Assembly: GCA_036654235.1 (NCBI GenBank)
Contig: JAVVSK010000001.1
Span: 62,001 to 126,000 of the forward strand
Length of the DNA: 64,000 nt
Direction: 5' to 3'
DNA from: JAVVSK01 sp036654235
GTDB lineage: Bacteria; Bacillota; Clostridia; Christensenellales; CAG-138
Shown here: piece by piece, positions 27,532-37,054 of the stretch
Numbering within the stretch: the stretch's first letter is position 1
Layout: each line of letters starts with the position of its first letter
Translations under genes and position numbers: made by a program
Notes under the pieces: generated by a model
Seen by the model: the letters and a program-made list of their open reading frames with translations, nothing else
Told to the model about the DNA's origin: nothing
The model's database searches: none

Positions 27532-28367
27532 ACAATATTACGTATACCTATATGGAAAACAGCACCCTCGCTTATACCGCGCTTAAGGATGTCGGTCTTA
27601 CCGTAAACGAGGGTGAGTTTTTAGGTATAATCGGGCATACCGGTTCGGGCAAGAGTACGCTCATTATGCATATGAACGGACTTTTGCAGCCCAATGCGGG
27701 AAGCGTAACGGTGGATGGGCTGGATATGAAAGAAAAAAAGTCAAGGCGCGAGGGACGAATGAAAATTGGAATGGTTTTCCAATATCCGGAGCATCAGCTT
27801 TTTGAGGAAACCGTTTATAAAGACATATCGTTTGGGCCTAAAAACATGGGGCTTAGTCTTGAAGAAATTGACTTTCGGGTTAAAGAGTCTATGGAGCTTG
27901 TTGGACTTATTTTCGATAAATTCGCCGAAAGGTCGCCATTTGAGCTTTCGGGGGGAGAAAAACGGCGCGCGGCTTTGGCCGGAATAATTGCTATGCGTCC
28001 TAAATATCTTATTTTAGACGAACCAATGGCGGGGTTGGATCCAAGGGGACGCAGAGATGTTTTAGATACAATTTTGAAATTGAAATCCGCGCTTAATTGC
28101 GCTGTCGTTATGGTTTCGCATTCAATGGACGATATGGCGCGCGCGGCGGATCGTATAGCAGTATTGAATAAGGGAATGCTGGCAAAAATCGGATCACCTC
28201 AAGAAATATTTACCGATACAAAAGCTTTAAACGATATGAAACTTGATGTTCCGCAGGCGGTAAAGATTGCTGAACTTCTTCGCGCACACAAAATAGACGT
28301 TCCAATGTCAATTTACGATATGGATGCGCTATATGAATTTTTAATAGGGAGACTCGAATTATGCTAA
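27516..28367 (+). CDS. ecfA2: ECF transporter ATPase A2
   Basis: 283 residues. Walker A GHTGSGKST, FQYPEHQLFEETV (the YPEHQ form marks A2), signature LSGGEKRR, Walker B LILDEPMAGLDP. Forms the second ATPase of the energizing module with EcfA1. Overlaps ecfA1 by 16 nt and ecfT by 7 nt. Confidence 0.94.
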   Translation: MPIILNNITYTYMENSTLAYTALKDVGLTVNEGEFLGIIGHTGSGKSTLIMHMNGLLQPNAGSVTVDGLDMKEKKSRREGRMKIGMVFQYPEHQLFEETVYKDISFGPKNMGLSLEEIDFRVKESMELVGLIFDKFAERSPFELSGGEKRRAALAGIIAMRPKYLILDEPMAGLDPRGRRDVLDTILKLKSALNCAVVMVSHSMDDMARAADRIAVLNKGMLAKIGSPQEIFTDTKALNDMKLDVPQAVKIAELLRAHKIDVPMSIYDMDALYEFLIGRLELC

Positions 28368-29167
28368 AAGACATAACGTTGGGTCAGTATTTTCCGGGAA
28401 ACTCGCTCATTCATAAACTCGATCCGAGAACTAAAATAATTTTGATGATACTCTATATGATTATCGTTTTTTTAGCGCAAAAGATCTGGCTGCTTATTCC
28501 GATTTCGGCTTTTGTTACTCTCGCGCTATTATTATCGCAGGTTCCGGCGAACTATTTTTTACGTTCTTTAAAGCCGCTTAGGTTTATACTAATATTCATG
28601 TTTATAATCAACCTATTTGTAATACAAACGGGAAAACCGATAGTTAGCTTTTGGATAATAAAGATAACCGACGAGGCGGTATATCGTGCTCTCTTTATAT
28701 CTTTTAGACTCATTCTCCTTGTCGCAGGGTCATCGCTCATTATTCTTACTACGACGCCTATATCGTTGACGGACGGTCTTGAACGCCTACTTTCTCCGTT
28801 AAAAAGAATTAAATTTCCGGCGCATGAACTAGCGATGATGATGACTATAGCTCTGAGATTCATACCTACCTTAATTGAAGAGACGGATAGGATAATGAAG
28901 GCTCAGCTTTCACGTGGGGCTGATTTTGAAACAGGAAGTATTATAAAACGCGCAAAGGCGTTGATACCTATTCTCGTTCCGTTATTCGTAAGCGCGTTTC
29001 GGCGAGCCGACGAGCTTGCCCTAGCTATGGAGAGCCGCTGTTATCATGGGGGCGAGGGGCGAACGAAGATGCACATTTTAAAGTTTGCTAGGTACGATCT
29101 ATATGCGGTTTTATGTACGACGGCTCTCGGGGTTATAGTAGTGCTATTTAATCAGATACTTAAATAA
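28361..29167 (+). CDS. ecfT: ECF transporter transmembrane protein T
   Basis: 268 residues with about five membrane helices. The N-terminus has GQYFPGNSLIHKLDPRTK, typical of EcfT, and the cytoplasmic coupling helices carry the two xRx motifs, here SRGAD and ESRCYHGG. It links the ATPases to S components. GGGAGA upstream of the ATG. In many Firmicutes ecfAAT sit with truA and ribosomal protein genes, so the location after coaBC is less usual. Confidence 0.93.
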   Translation: MLKDITLGQYFPGNSLIHKLDPRTKIILMILYMIIVFLAQKIWLLIPISAFVTLALLLSQVPANYFLRSLKPLRFILIFMFIINLFVIQTGKPIVSFWIIKITDEAVYRALFISFRLILLVAGSSLIILTTTPISLTDGLERLLSPLKRIKFPAHELAMMMTIALRFIPTLIEETDRIMKAQLSRGADFETGSIIKRAKALIPILVPLFVSAFRRADELALAMESRCYHGGEGRTKMHILKFARYDLYAVLCTTALGVIVVLFNQILK

Positions 29168-29228
29168 CTGTTTTTAAACATACATTCCGTTTTTCAGAAA
29201 AAAATTTTTTACGCTTAAGGAGAAGCAA

Positions 29229-30155
29229 ATGAAGGATAACGAGAAAGAAAAAAAGCCGTCGATATTTGAACGCCTTAAACAGGGGCTGAGTAAGACTCGC
29301 GAAACGCTTTTAAATAAAGTCTTTGTTTCTCATGAAAAAATAGACGACGCGTTTTACGAAGAACTTGAAGAAGCTATGATCCTTTCGGACATGGGCATGA
29401 CGACGAGTGAGCATCTAATAGAGGAGCTAAAGCAATCCGTAAAAAACGAAAAGTTAAAGTCTCCGGACGAGGCGCGGGAAGCGCTGATAAAAATAATGAC
29501 CGACTATATGCGCCCTGAAACGGGGTTTCTGATTGGCGAGAAAAAGGCTGTTGTTTTGATAGTCGGGGTTAATGGAGTCGGGAAAACAACCTCTATAGGA
29601 AAACTTGCGGCGCATTATCGCGTTCAGAATAAAAAGGTAATATTAGCGGCGGCAGATACTTTTCGTGCAGCGGCGGCAGAACAGCTCTCAATTTGGGCCG
29701 ATCGCGCCGGCGTGTTAATGGTTAAACATGGCGAAGGCGCTGATCCCGCGGCGGTTTTATTCGATACGATAAAGAGCTATAATGCGCGCGAATGCGATAT
29801 ATTGATATGCGATACCGCCGGTAGGCTGCATAATAAGAAAAACCTTATGGATGAGCTAAATAAGATGCGCCGCATAATAAGCCGTGAAATGCCGGATACT
29901 CCCGTTGAATCGCTCCTTGTTCTGGATGCAACGACGGGGCAAAATGCGCTTATACAGGCTAAGGTGTTTGCCGAGTCTGCCGGTCTTACCGGCATAATAC
30001 TGACTAAGCTTGACGGAACAGCGAAGGGCGGCGTAGTCGTTGCCGTTAAAAACGAACTTAATCTTCCCGTCCGTTTTATAGGAATAGGGGAGGGGATTGA
30101 GGATCTTCGAGAATTCGACCCCGAAGCTTTCTCTCGTGCGATTTTAAATGGATGA
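29229..30155 (+). CDS. ftsY: Signal recognition particle receptor FtsY
   Basis: 308 residues. NG-domain GTPase with GVNGVGKTTSIGKLA (G1), DTFRAAAAEQL, DTAGRLHN (G3) and TKLDGTAKGG (G4 region). The short charged N-terminus lacks the long acidic A domain of proteobacteria. It docks SRP-ribosome complexes to the membrane. AAGGAG precedes the ATG, 61 nt after ecfT; smc, its common clostridial neighbour, is not present. Confidence 0.96.
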   Translation: MKDNEKEKKPSIFERLKQGLSKTRETLLNKVFVSHEKIDDAFYEELEEAMILSDMGMTTSEHLIEELKQSVKNEKLKSPDEAREALIKIMTDYMRPETGFLIGEKKAVVLIVGVNGVGKTTSIGKLAAHYRVQNKKVILAAADTFRAAAAEQLSIWADRAGVLMVKHGEGADPAAVLFDTIKSYNARECDILICDTAGRLHNKKNLMDELNKMRRIISREMPDTPVESLLVLDATTGQNALIQAKVFAESAGLTGIILTKLDGTAKGGVVVAVKNELNLPVRFIGIGEGIEDLREFDPEAFSRAILNG

Positions 30156-30200
30156 ACGCTAGGCGCTAATTAACGAAAAACAATAATTCAACGCTAAATT

Positions 30201-30234
30201 TAGAGGCTGTATCTAATGTTAGATACAGCCTCTA
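30201..30234. terminator. Perfect 16-bp inverted repeat between ftsY and tsaC
   Basis: TAGAGGCTGTATCTAA, two bases, then its exact reverse complement. It lies between two convergent genes, so it can serve both. A real T run is absent on the + side (AAAAGTATT follows) and weak on the minus side (AATTTAG), so efficiency is uncertain. Confidence 0.55.
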
Positions 30235-30273
30235 AAAGTATTAAATGAAGAACACTCTTGCGTTTTTTGATTA

Positions 30274-31296
30274 TTATAAACAGTTAAAGCCGCATGCGCG
30301 CATTAGTCTGTTCATATAGGCAAGACCCATTCCGGTTTCAGGAATAGTTTCGCATAAAACAACGTCAAAATCATCGCATTTTCTTAGCGCCGGGAATAAG
30401 TTTTTACAGAGTGCTGATATATTGCCACGATCACCCATATCTATTTTTTCGCGCTCGCCGTAAAACGCGCTTGTTTGGCGCGTAGATAGAATTAAAACGC
30501 GCTTTCCCTCTCCGGTAAGCTTATCATAGTTAAACGCAATCTTTTCGGCAGCTTCATAGGGGGTACCGAAGAAAGCTATAGCGTCCGCACGCGGAGCATA
30601 ATGTCTATGTTTCATTCCGGGGGAAGGCATAGCGCCTTCATTTTCGCATTTACTCATACAATATGGCGAAACAACGACATCGCCTAATACCTGTTCAAGC
30701 ATAGTTGGGGTTATAGCGCCCGGACGCAATACTGTCGGCGTTCCGACCATCGATACGACGGTCGACTCAAGTCCGAAGTCGCAGTCTCCTCCGTCTATTA
30801 TAGCATCTATAACGCCAATCATATCGTCCTTAACATGAGAAAATCCGGTTGGACTCGGTCTACCACTCTTATTTGCACTTGGTGCAGCGATAGGAACTCC
30901 GGCGGACTTTATCAAAGCCTCGGCAATTTTATTGCTAGGCATTCTGACGGCTACAGTTTTAAGTCCCGCCGTAACAGCGTTAGGAACAATACTGCTTTTA
31001 TTATATATAATTGTTAAAGGTCCGGGGAAAAAAGCATCCATAAGATGCCTTACGTTATTGGGAATATCCGACCAAAGAGCCGAAGCGTCCGATTTTTTAG
31101 CTATATGGAGAATAAGAGGATTGTCGCTGGGACGCCCCTTCGCTTTGAATATAGAACTTACGGCGCATTCGTCAAGTCCGTTTGCACCTAGTCCATATAC
31201 AGTTTCGGTAGGGAATGCGACAAGTCCCCCGTTTTTGATTATCTCACCACATGCGCGAATACCCTTAGCAGTGGGGTCAAAAATCTTAGTTTCCAT
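30274..31296 (-). CDS. tsaC: L-threonylcarbamoyladenylate synthase (Sua5/TsaC2/YwlC)
   Basis: 340 residues from ATG 31296 (GAGG 10 nt upstream). The YrdC domain (about 1-205) has GGLVAFPTETVYGLGANG, KGRPSDNPL and the PSANKSGRPSPTG segment; a linker with PGMKHRHYAP leads to the C-terminal Sua5 domain. It makes threonylcarbamoyl-AMP from threonine, bicarbonate and ATP, the first step of t6A37 tRNA modification. TsaB and TsaE, which act in the next step, are encoded at 50 kb. Confidence 0.95.
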   Translation of the reverse strand: METKIFDPTAKGIRACGEIIKNGGLVAFPTETVYGLGANGLDECAVSSIFKAKGRPSDNPLILHIAKKSDASALWSDIPNNVRHLMDAFFPGPLTIIYNKSSIVPNAVTAGLKTVAVRMPSNKIAEALIKSAGVPIAAPSANKSGRPSPTGFSHVKDDMIGVIDAIIDGGDCDFGLESTVVSMVGTPTVLRPGAITPTMLEQVLGDVVVSPYCMSKCENEGAMPSPGMKHRHYAPRADAIAFFGTPYEAAEKIAFNYDKLTGEGKRVLILSTRQTSAFYGEREKIDMGDRGNISALCKNLFPALRKCDDFDVVLCETIPETGMGLAYMNRLMRACGFNCL

Positions 31297-31305
31297 AAAT
31301 AACAC

Positions 31306-31675
31306 GCCTCAAACATAGGAACGGATTAGAAACCCGTTCAAGATTACTTACTACACTATACCATAAAAAGCCCGATATGTAAAAGCCGGGTTCAAAAGGG
31401 AAAATAAAAATTAGACTAAAATACAACTTAGGGAAATATTATAGCTTAACAAGCTCTTGAAAATCACGGGAATCATTAACAAATCTTATGCAATGAAAAG
31501 CAAAAAAATGAATGTTGCAAAGAAAAACGTTAATTGTTGATAAAATTTAAAAATCATGCGTTTATTATACTTTTTAAACATAGCTCAATTACATAAAAAT
31601 GATTTTTTATTACGATTTTGTTTGACAATAAAGAGTGATAAGCTTGTCGCTTTTTGTCAAGTGTAAAATTGTAAG
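31306..31675. other. AT-rich region upstream of dnaA
   Basis: About 370 bp with no coding frame. One near-match to a DnaA box (TGTTGATAA, one change from TGTGGATAA) is visible around 31536; no cluster of boxes is seen. TTGACA-like and TGTCA elements repeat in the last 60 bases before the promoter. I see no other structure. Confidence 0.4.
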
Positions 31676-31704
31676 TTGTCACTTTGACAATAGTCTGTTA
31701 TTAT
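31676..31704 (+). promoter_or_regulatory. Promoter of dnaA
   Basis: TTGTCA (31676-31681), 17-nt spacer, TATTAT (31699-31704). Four similar TTGTC or TTGAC hexamers occur within 31620-31690, so the exact -35 is a choice by spacing. Confidence 0.55.
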
Positions 31705-31795
31705 AAATGGAAGTATGATGCTTTGCGGAGGCACATGGTTTCGTGTGTTCGCGTTTTGTTGGCGCTTTGAGGTTTTGAAAGGGTGGTATTTACTT

Positions 31796-33118
31796 TTGAC
31801 TAAGGCTAAGATTGTTTGGGAGAATGCACAAGAACTTCTAAAACAGAATATGACGACTTTGAGCTATGAAAATTGGATGCTTTCATTGCGACCGGCTTTT
31901 ATGGACGGAGATACTCTTGTTTTGTCAACGTTTGATGATTTTTCTCTTTCTACGCTCCAACAGTTTTATACGAATTCTGTTTCTGATATCGTAAGCCGCG
32001 CAAACGGAGAAAAAATAAATATACGCTACATAACCGAAGATGATCTTGAAAAGCATTATAAAGGCGAAACGGAGGAATCAGATCAAATTAGCGGGAGTTC
32101 CGATCTTATAAAGAGATATACTTTTGATTCTTTCGTCGTTGGGAACTCAAATCGTTTTGCTCATGCAGCGGCAATCGCTGTTGCCGAACATCCCGCCGAG
32201 GCCTATAACCCCTTATTTATCTATGGGGGCGTAGGTCTTGGTAAAACGCACCTTATGCATGCGATAGGTAATACAATAATGACGCAGAAACCGAATGCGA
32301 AAATAATCTATGTAACGAGCGAAATGTTTACGAACGAATTGATATTGGCTCTTCGCGAGAAGAAAAATAGCGAGTTTAGAACGAGATATAGGAGCGTTGA
32401 TGCGCTCATGGTTGACGATATACAATTTATAGCCGGCAAGGTTAGTATACAGGAAGAGTTTTTCCATACCTTTAATGCACTCTATGGTGCAGGTAAACAG
32501 ATAATTTTGACTTCAGATAAGCCTCCGCGTGAGATCCCCGATATTGAAGCGCGTTTAAACTCTCGCTTTGAGGGTGGATTGATAGCTGATATTCAGCCTC
32601 CGGACTTTGAAACGCGCGTTGCGATACTTAGGGAAAAAGCGAATACCGAACATATAAACGTGAGTGACGACGTTTTATATCATATAGCAAGGTGTGTTCG
32701 CTCAAATATAAGGACGCTTGAAGGTGCATTGACCCGGATTATGGCGCAGTCTAGGTTCGATAAATGCGCGGTTACTATAGACTTTGCGGATGCGGCTTTA
32801 AAGGATATTGTGACTGACGAGGAAGGGAAAAAGCTTTCCTCAAAATACATAATAGAGGTTGTTGCTGATTATTTTTCAATACAGGGCGAGGAAATATTAG
32901 GGACGCGGCGCGATAGGCGCGTTACACATCCGCGTCAGATCGCTATGTACCTATGCAGACAGCTAACGGAAGCATCGCTGAACGATATAGGGATTGAATT
33001 TGGACGTGACCATACGACAGTTTTACATGCATGCGAGAAGATAGCTAAGCTCATAGCTACCGAATCGGACGTTTCTATCGCCGTAAACGATATAACAGGG
33101 CGAATGCAGAAAGATTGA
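31796..33118 (+). CDS. dnaA: Chromosomal replication initiator DnaA
   Basis: 440 residues from TTG 31796, chosen because DnaA homologues begin a few residues before IVWENAQELL and AAAGGGTGG lies about 10 nt upstream; the ATG at 31715 adds an unrelated 27-residue extension. Domain I is residues 1-80; AAA+ Walker A GGVGLGKTHLMHAIGN, Walker B VDDIQF; domain IV with RRDRRVTHPRQIAMYL and the DNA-binding GRDHTTVLHACEK. Binds DnaA boxes and opens oriC. Unusually, it is followed by tRNA-Glu and a protease gene, not by dnaN. Confidence 0.96.
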   Translation: MTKAKIVWENAQELLKQNMTTLSYENWMLSLRPAFMDGDTLVLSTFDDFSLSTLQQFYTNSVSDIVSRANGEKINIRYITEDDLEKHYKGETEESDQISGSSDLIKRYTFDSFVVGNSNRFAHAAAIAVAEHPAEAYNPLFIYGGVGLGKTHLMHAIGNTIMTQKPNAKIIYVTSEMFTNELILALREKKNSEFRTRYRSVDALMVDDIQFIAGKVSIQEEFFHTFNALYGAGKQIILTSDKPPREIPDIEARLNSRFEGGLIADIQPPDFETRVAILREKANTEHINVSDDVLYHIARCVRSNIRTLEGALTRIMAQSRFDKCAVTIDFADAALKDIVTDEEGKKLSSKYIIEVVADYFSIQGEEILGTRRDRRVTHPRQIAMYLCRQLTEASLNDIGIEFGRDHTTVLHACEKIAKLIATESDVSIAVNDITGRMQKD

Positions 33119-33137
33119 TTATATACTAAAATTGTTA

Positions 33138-33166
33138 TTGACAATTTGCACATAGAGTCGTATAAT
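33138..33166 (+). promoter_or_regulatory. Consensus promoter for tRNA-Glu
   Basis: Perfect TTGACA (33138-33143), 17-nt spacer, perfect TATAAT (33161-33166). The expected start is about 33173, 13 nt before the tRNA. Confidence 0.85.
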
Positions 33167-33185
33167 ATCAAAGCGTCTTAAATTT

Positions 33186-33261
33186 GCTCGGTTCGTCTAG
33201 TGGCCTAGGACACCGCCCTCTCACGGCGGTAACAGGGGTTCGACTCCCCTACCGGGTACCA
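33186..33261 (+). tRNA. tRNA-Glu (CTC anticodon)
   Basis: 76 nt with the CCA encoded. The anticodon arm is CCGCC-CTCTCAC-GGCGG, giving anticodon CTC (codon GAG); the T arm is CAGGGGTTCGACTCCCCT. The first acceptor pair is G-U by my alignment. A single tRNA gene between dnaA and the subtilase gene. Confidence 0.93.
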
Positions 33262-33280
33262 AAAATTAAATAGAATTTTA

Positions 33281-33332
33281 AAAGCTCGTATCGGTTATAT
33301 AAAACGTAATAACTGTACGGGCTTTAGCTTTT
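33281..33332 (+). terminator. Terminator after tRNA-Glu
   Basis: AAAGCTCGTAT pairs with GTACGGGCTTT (11 pairs with G-U wobbles) followed by AGCTTTT. A short T tract makes it moderate. Confidence 0.5.
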
Positions 33333-33370
33333 GCGCATATGCTTTTTTAAGATACCGTTTTTGTTTAAAT

Positions 33371-33412
33371 AAAAAACGAGACCGCATCGTTTAAAATACG
33401 GTCCTGCTTTTT
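33371..33412. terminator. Bidirectional terminator between tRNA-Glu and subtilase
   Basis: GACCGCAT and ATACGGTC form the stem with one C-A mismatch; TTTTT follows on the + side, and AAAAAA before it gives a T run on the minus side, where it would end the subtilase transcript. Confidence 0.6.
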
Positions 33413-33465
33413 CGAATAGGTTGAATTATTAAGGAAAATGCTAATTTAATATAGACATTTAGGTT

Positions 33466-36400
33466 TTATTTCCCGGCAGACCATTTAAGAATAAGTGCTG
33501 CATCCCCCGTATCAACCGATCCGTCACCATTAACGTCGGCAAGCTTTAATTGATTCTCGTCTAGGGTACAGAGATCGGAAACATAGCGTAAAATAAATGC
33601 TGCATCGCCGGTGTTTATATCTCCGTCTTCGTTGACATCTCCTATTTCAAAACCATCGGGATCGTAAAAATAAGTATACGTACAACCGCGAGTAGGTAAA
33701 TATGTCGTTGTATCTACCGCTATGACCTCGGTCACGGTAACTGTAAAGTTCATATTTACACCGTTGTTGCTTGAAAGAGCAAGTTCGGTTGGGTTAAATT
33801 CAAACGAAACAAAAGACCCCTCCTCTATAACGCCGGTTCCGGCAAAGGAAATTGCAAGCTTCCCCGGATTGAGGTCGTTTATTGTGATCGAAACGTTAGT
33901 ATCGGAAGCCATCTCGTGTCCGGTATATTCTAAATATTCGCTCGGATAATCAATGGCGAAAACTCCGCTCTGTGGATCGAGATTATCATAATCAAGCGAA
34001 AGATTAAGAATAATTTTTCCGTTGTTTTTCTTAGCTAAAAGCACGAAATCAACGGCATCTTGCGAGGCGGGATCTACAATTTCGTAGGTTGCCTTATTGC
34101 ATGCATAGTCGTTTACAATAATACCAAAGCTGGTGGGATAATCAGTCACATCATAAGTATATGTCTTTTCCAAGCCCCTTTCGGTTTCAGCTATAGGATA
34201 TTTTTTATATACCTCAGAATAGGCTGTGTCCGTAAAGGAAATATTCGCTAAAAACTGATTATCATATACTGTTACATCGATATATTTATGACCATTCGCG
34301 GCATAGATTGAAGTGTTCTTTATCGAAGGTGCTTCGGTATCTATAGTTATCGGAAGCGACCAAACAGAACATTCGTTATTTATATCGTGAAGAGAAAAAT
34401 CTATCGCGACTTCGACATTTATTGTAGCTTCGGTATTATTCGGCAGGAATTTGCCGTGATCATCTTTTCCGCGCCATTTCGATATAGCAGTATTCGGATC
34501 TTTACCGGCACAGTACATCATTCCATATTCGGCATATACGGTTCTCGATACGTAATCAGTTTCTTTTTTATAATACTCGGTATTATCGATACCTCTTATC
34601 GAAATACGGTATGATTTAACGCCGCGAAGTAGGGAAACATAGATCTCTTCAAGAGCCTCGTTTAGGCTATCGCTGTTTGGAGAAATCGCGTTTCTTTCGG
34701 CAAGGTAGCGAACGTTATCGTGATACGGATTGTCACCTAAAAAGAGTTTACTCGCAGCGACCTTCGTAGTCATCTGATTAACAAAAAGATTTGCCCAGTT
34801 AGTCTCTTTATTTAAATCATTATAATAATATCCGCGGTCTATAGCGGAGGGCTTTGAAAAATCTCCAAAATAACAGAGGTAGGGTACGGTAAGGGGTGCC
34901 TTGTTTCCGGATATGAGATTCATAAATCCTTCTACATACATTCCGTTTGTATAATTGGTTTTTATATATTCTTTATCCGATTCCGTCAGAGTTATCGTTG
35001 CGTTTACTGTGACAACGCCGTTCGATGGTACGTTTATAGTATTGTTGTTGAAGTTTGAGGTAATTGAAGCTTCTAAAAGCTGTGATTTTTCAGTCATAAC
35101 AGTCGTCTCGCCGACATGCCCGTTATAAATTTCCGCGCGCTCCGTCATTACCTTCGCCGTGAGCTCATAACTTATTTCCGACGCTGACATATTATGAATT
35201 TCAAACGTAAAATTATATACGCCTGTTTCGTTTACATCGTCCATAGAGTCGAACTTGGGGCGTATGCTTCCGGGAACGGTTATATAGGCGCTCGTATTAA
35301 CTGCGTTTGGTATGTTCATAGCTCCGGCGCCCTGTTTACGCGGAGAAGCAGGAGCTGACCCGTTGTTACCCTGTATTTGAGTAGCAGTATTCATTAGGAG
35401 CGTTGTTACAAGCTCCTGAATTTCATAAGGCGTTTTATTTGGGTACTTTTCTTCAAGATATTGTTTAACGATAACGGCACCCCCGGTTACATGTGGGGCA
35501 GACATAGATGTTCCACTTGCGCGCGCATATCCTCCGTTCGGAACTGAAGAAAGAACCTCATCGCCATTTGCTGATATTTCGGGTTTTAGTCGCATATCGG
35601 GCGTTGCGCCCCATGAGCTGAAATCGGACATGCGTCTACTGGCTCCGGTCGCTTTCGTGCAACTTGCAATAGAAAATGCGCGCAATAAAGTCGATGGCGA
35701 TCCAATAACGGAGTTGTCAGGGTTGATTCCGTACATCATTCCGCTGGGTATGGCATGAAAAGCGCCGCTATAACTATTTCCAGCGGATACCGAGAATATA
35801 ATGCCCATATCAGCAGCTCTATCCATAAGCATTTCGAGATCACCGTAGTCATAAGAGTTTGTAAATCCGGCAGGACTCCCCAGACTCATATTTACGACAT
35901 CGACTCCTATAGTGTATGCATCCTCAAGAGCCGCGTATATAGCCGAAGTAGAAGCGCCCTCATGACCCATGGAAGTTGTAAAAACTTTCATTGCAATAAG
36001 CTGCGCTTCCGGCGCTACGGTATCAACGTCGGGATTTACTCCATTATTTCCGCAGGCTATTCCCGAAACATGCGTTCCATGCATACTTCCTCCGTCGGGA
36101 TTAGCGTCGGCATCATTATTGCCGTAATCATATTGGAAAGGCACTTTAACTCTTATATATGAATCGGCTATATCGGCTTTTCTCGCCCTTAAATTTCCCG
36201 AAGCTATTATATTTGCGATATAGTCCCGCGAAAGAGCAGGGCGATCGACATCATCGGCAAACATAGGATGATTCATTTTTAAGCCGGTATCAATAACGGC
36301 AATGGTCATGCCCTCACCCTTATATGAGGTTGTATTAATACCCTTTTCTTCGCTCAATTGTCCCCGGGTTGCGTCGATTGCGTTTTTTTCGATTGTACTC

Positions 36401-36942
36401 GGATCGATTTCTATATTGGAAGGCAAATATACGATATCGACATATGCATGAGCAACTCCGGGGAGCGCTTTTATTTCGTCAAGCTTGCCATACGGAATAT
36501 CGGCGGCAAAGCCGTTAGCTAAGGTCGTATAGTTATATTCAACATTGAGCCTATCGCCCAAAAGAACCTTACTTTCTATAAGACGCTTTATCTGTGCCTG
36601 TTCGGAGATTACTCGCTGTTTCGCTATTGCATATTCAGTGGTTTCAGGTTTTAAGACGGATCCTTTTTCATGTTCTGCTATAGGCGCTCCGTCCAACATT
36701 ATTATCGTGCGCACTATTTTATTTTTGTCTATAGCCTCGGTTTTTTCGTCGGCATCTTCAAGGTCGTTTCTCAACAGCTGCGCATCTAGAGCCGCCGATT
36801 TTTCATTATCCACCTGTTTAAGGTTTAGTTCGGATTTGTTTTCGTTTACAGAAGCGCCCGGATTAATGGCGCTTGCACCCAAAAAACATGGCATAAGCAT
36901 GAAAATGCAAATTATGCCAGCCATTATACGTTTATTTAGCAT
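33466..36942 (-). CDS. Secreted subtilisin-like protease (S8) with cohesin-like and dockerin modules
   Basis: 1158 residues from ATG 36942, preceded by GGGGGAAAGT; an ATG 15 nt upstream overlaps that site. Signal peptide (core IICIFMLMPCFLGASA), then an I9-type propeptide region (about 75-175, with VRTIIMLDGAP). Catalytic triad: Asp218 in AVIDTGLKMNHP, His288 in SMHGTHVSGIACG, Ser479 in GTSMSAPHVTGG; oxyanion Asn389 in SAGN. C-terminal beta domains follow. About residues 960-1090 look like a cohesin fold (LSLDYDNL, GVFAIDYPSEYLEYTG, SFVSFEFNPTEL). The last 60 residues are a type I dockerin with loops DVNEDGDINTGD and DVNGDGSVDTGD. The enzyme should be exported and could dock to, and perhaps also receive, partners. 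Protease and dockerin are firm; the cohesin call is moderate. Confidence 0.9.
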   Translation of the reverse strand: MLNKRIMAGIICIFMLMPCFLGASAINPGASVNENKSELNLKQVDNEKSAALDAQLLRNDLEDADEKTEAIDKNKIVRTIIMLDGAPIAEHEKGSVLKPETTEYAIAKQRVISEQAQIKRLIESKVLLGDRLNVEYNYTTLANGFAADIPYGKLDEIKALPGVAHAYVDIVYLPSNIEIDPSTIEKNAIDATRGQLSEEKGINTTSYKGEGMTIAVIDTGLKMNHPMFADDVDRPALSRDYIANIIASGNLRARKADIADSYIRVKVPFQYDYGNNDADANPDGGSMHGTHVSGIACGNNGVNPDVDTVAPEAQLIAMKVFTTSMGHEGASTSAIYAALEDAYTIGVDVVNMSLGSPAGFTNSYDYGDLEMLMDRAADMGIIFSVSAGNSYSGAFHAIPSGMMYGINPDNSVIGSPSTLLRAFSIASCTKATGASRRMSDFSSWGATPDMRLKPEISANGDEVLSSVPNGGYARASGTSMSAPHVTGGAVIVKQYLEEKYPNKTPYEIQELVTTLLMNTATQIQGNNGSAPASPRKQGAGAMNIPNAVNTSAYITVPGSIRPKFDSMDDVNETGVYNFTFEIHNMSASEISYELTAKVMTERAEIYNGHVGETTVMTEKSQLLEASITSNFNNNTINVPSNGVVTVNATITLTESDKEYIKTNYTNGMYVEGFMNLISGNKAPLTVPYLCYFGDFSKPSAIDRGYYYNDLNKETNWANLFVNQMTTKVAASKLFLGDNPYHDNVRYLAERNAISPNSDSLNEALEEIYVSLLRGVKSYRISIRGIDNTEYYKKETDYVSRTVYAEYGMMYCAGKDPNTAISKWRGKDDHGKFLPNNTEATINVEVAIDFSLHDINNECSVWSLPITIDTEAPSIKNTSIYAANGHKYIDVTVYDNQFLANISFTDTAYSEVYKKYPIAETERGLEKTYTYDVTDYPTSFGIIVNDYACNKATYEIVDPASQDAVDFVLLAKKNNGKIILNLSLDYDNLDPQSGVFAIDYPSEYLEYTGHEMASDTNVSITINDLNPGKLAISFAGTGVIEEGSFVSFEFNPTELALSSNNGVNMNFTVTVTEVIAVDTTTYLPTRGCTYTYFYDPDGFEIGDVNEDGDINTGDAAFILRYVSDLCTLDENQLKLADVNGDGSVDTGDAALILKWSAGK

Positions 36943-37054
36943 ACTTTCCCCCTGCATATTTTTTTGTCTGCGAAAATCGGGGCTTTGCTACCCCAATATT
37001 TGTCCCCCCAACAAAACGCGTCATACGTCTTAAAAAGCGAAAACTCCGCAACCG

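Noticed and set aside
36545..37033. 162-codon + ORF over the subtilase N-terminus
   Set aside because: Antisense to a signal-peptide protease; Ser/Arg-rich shadow composition.
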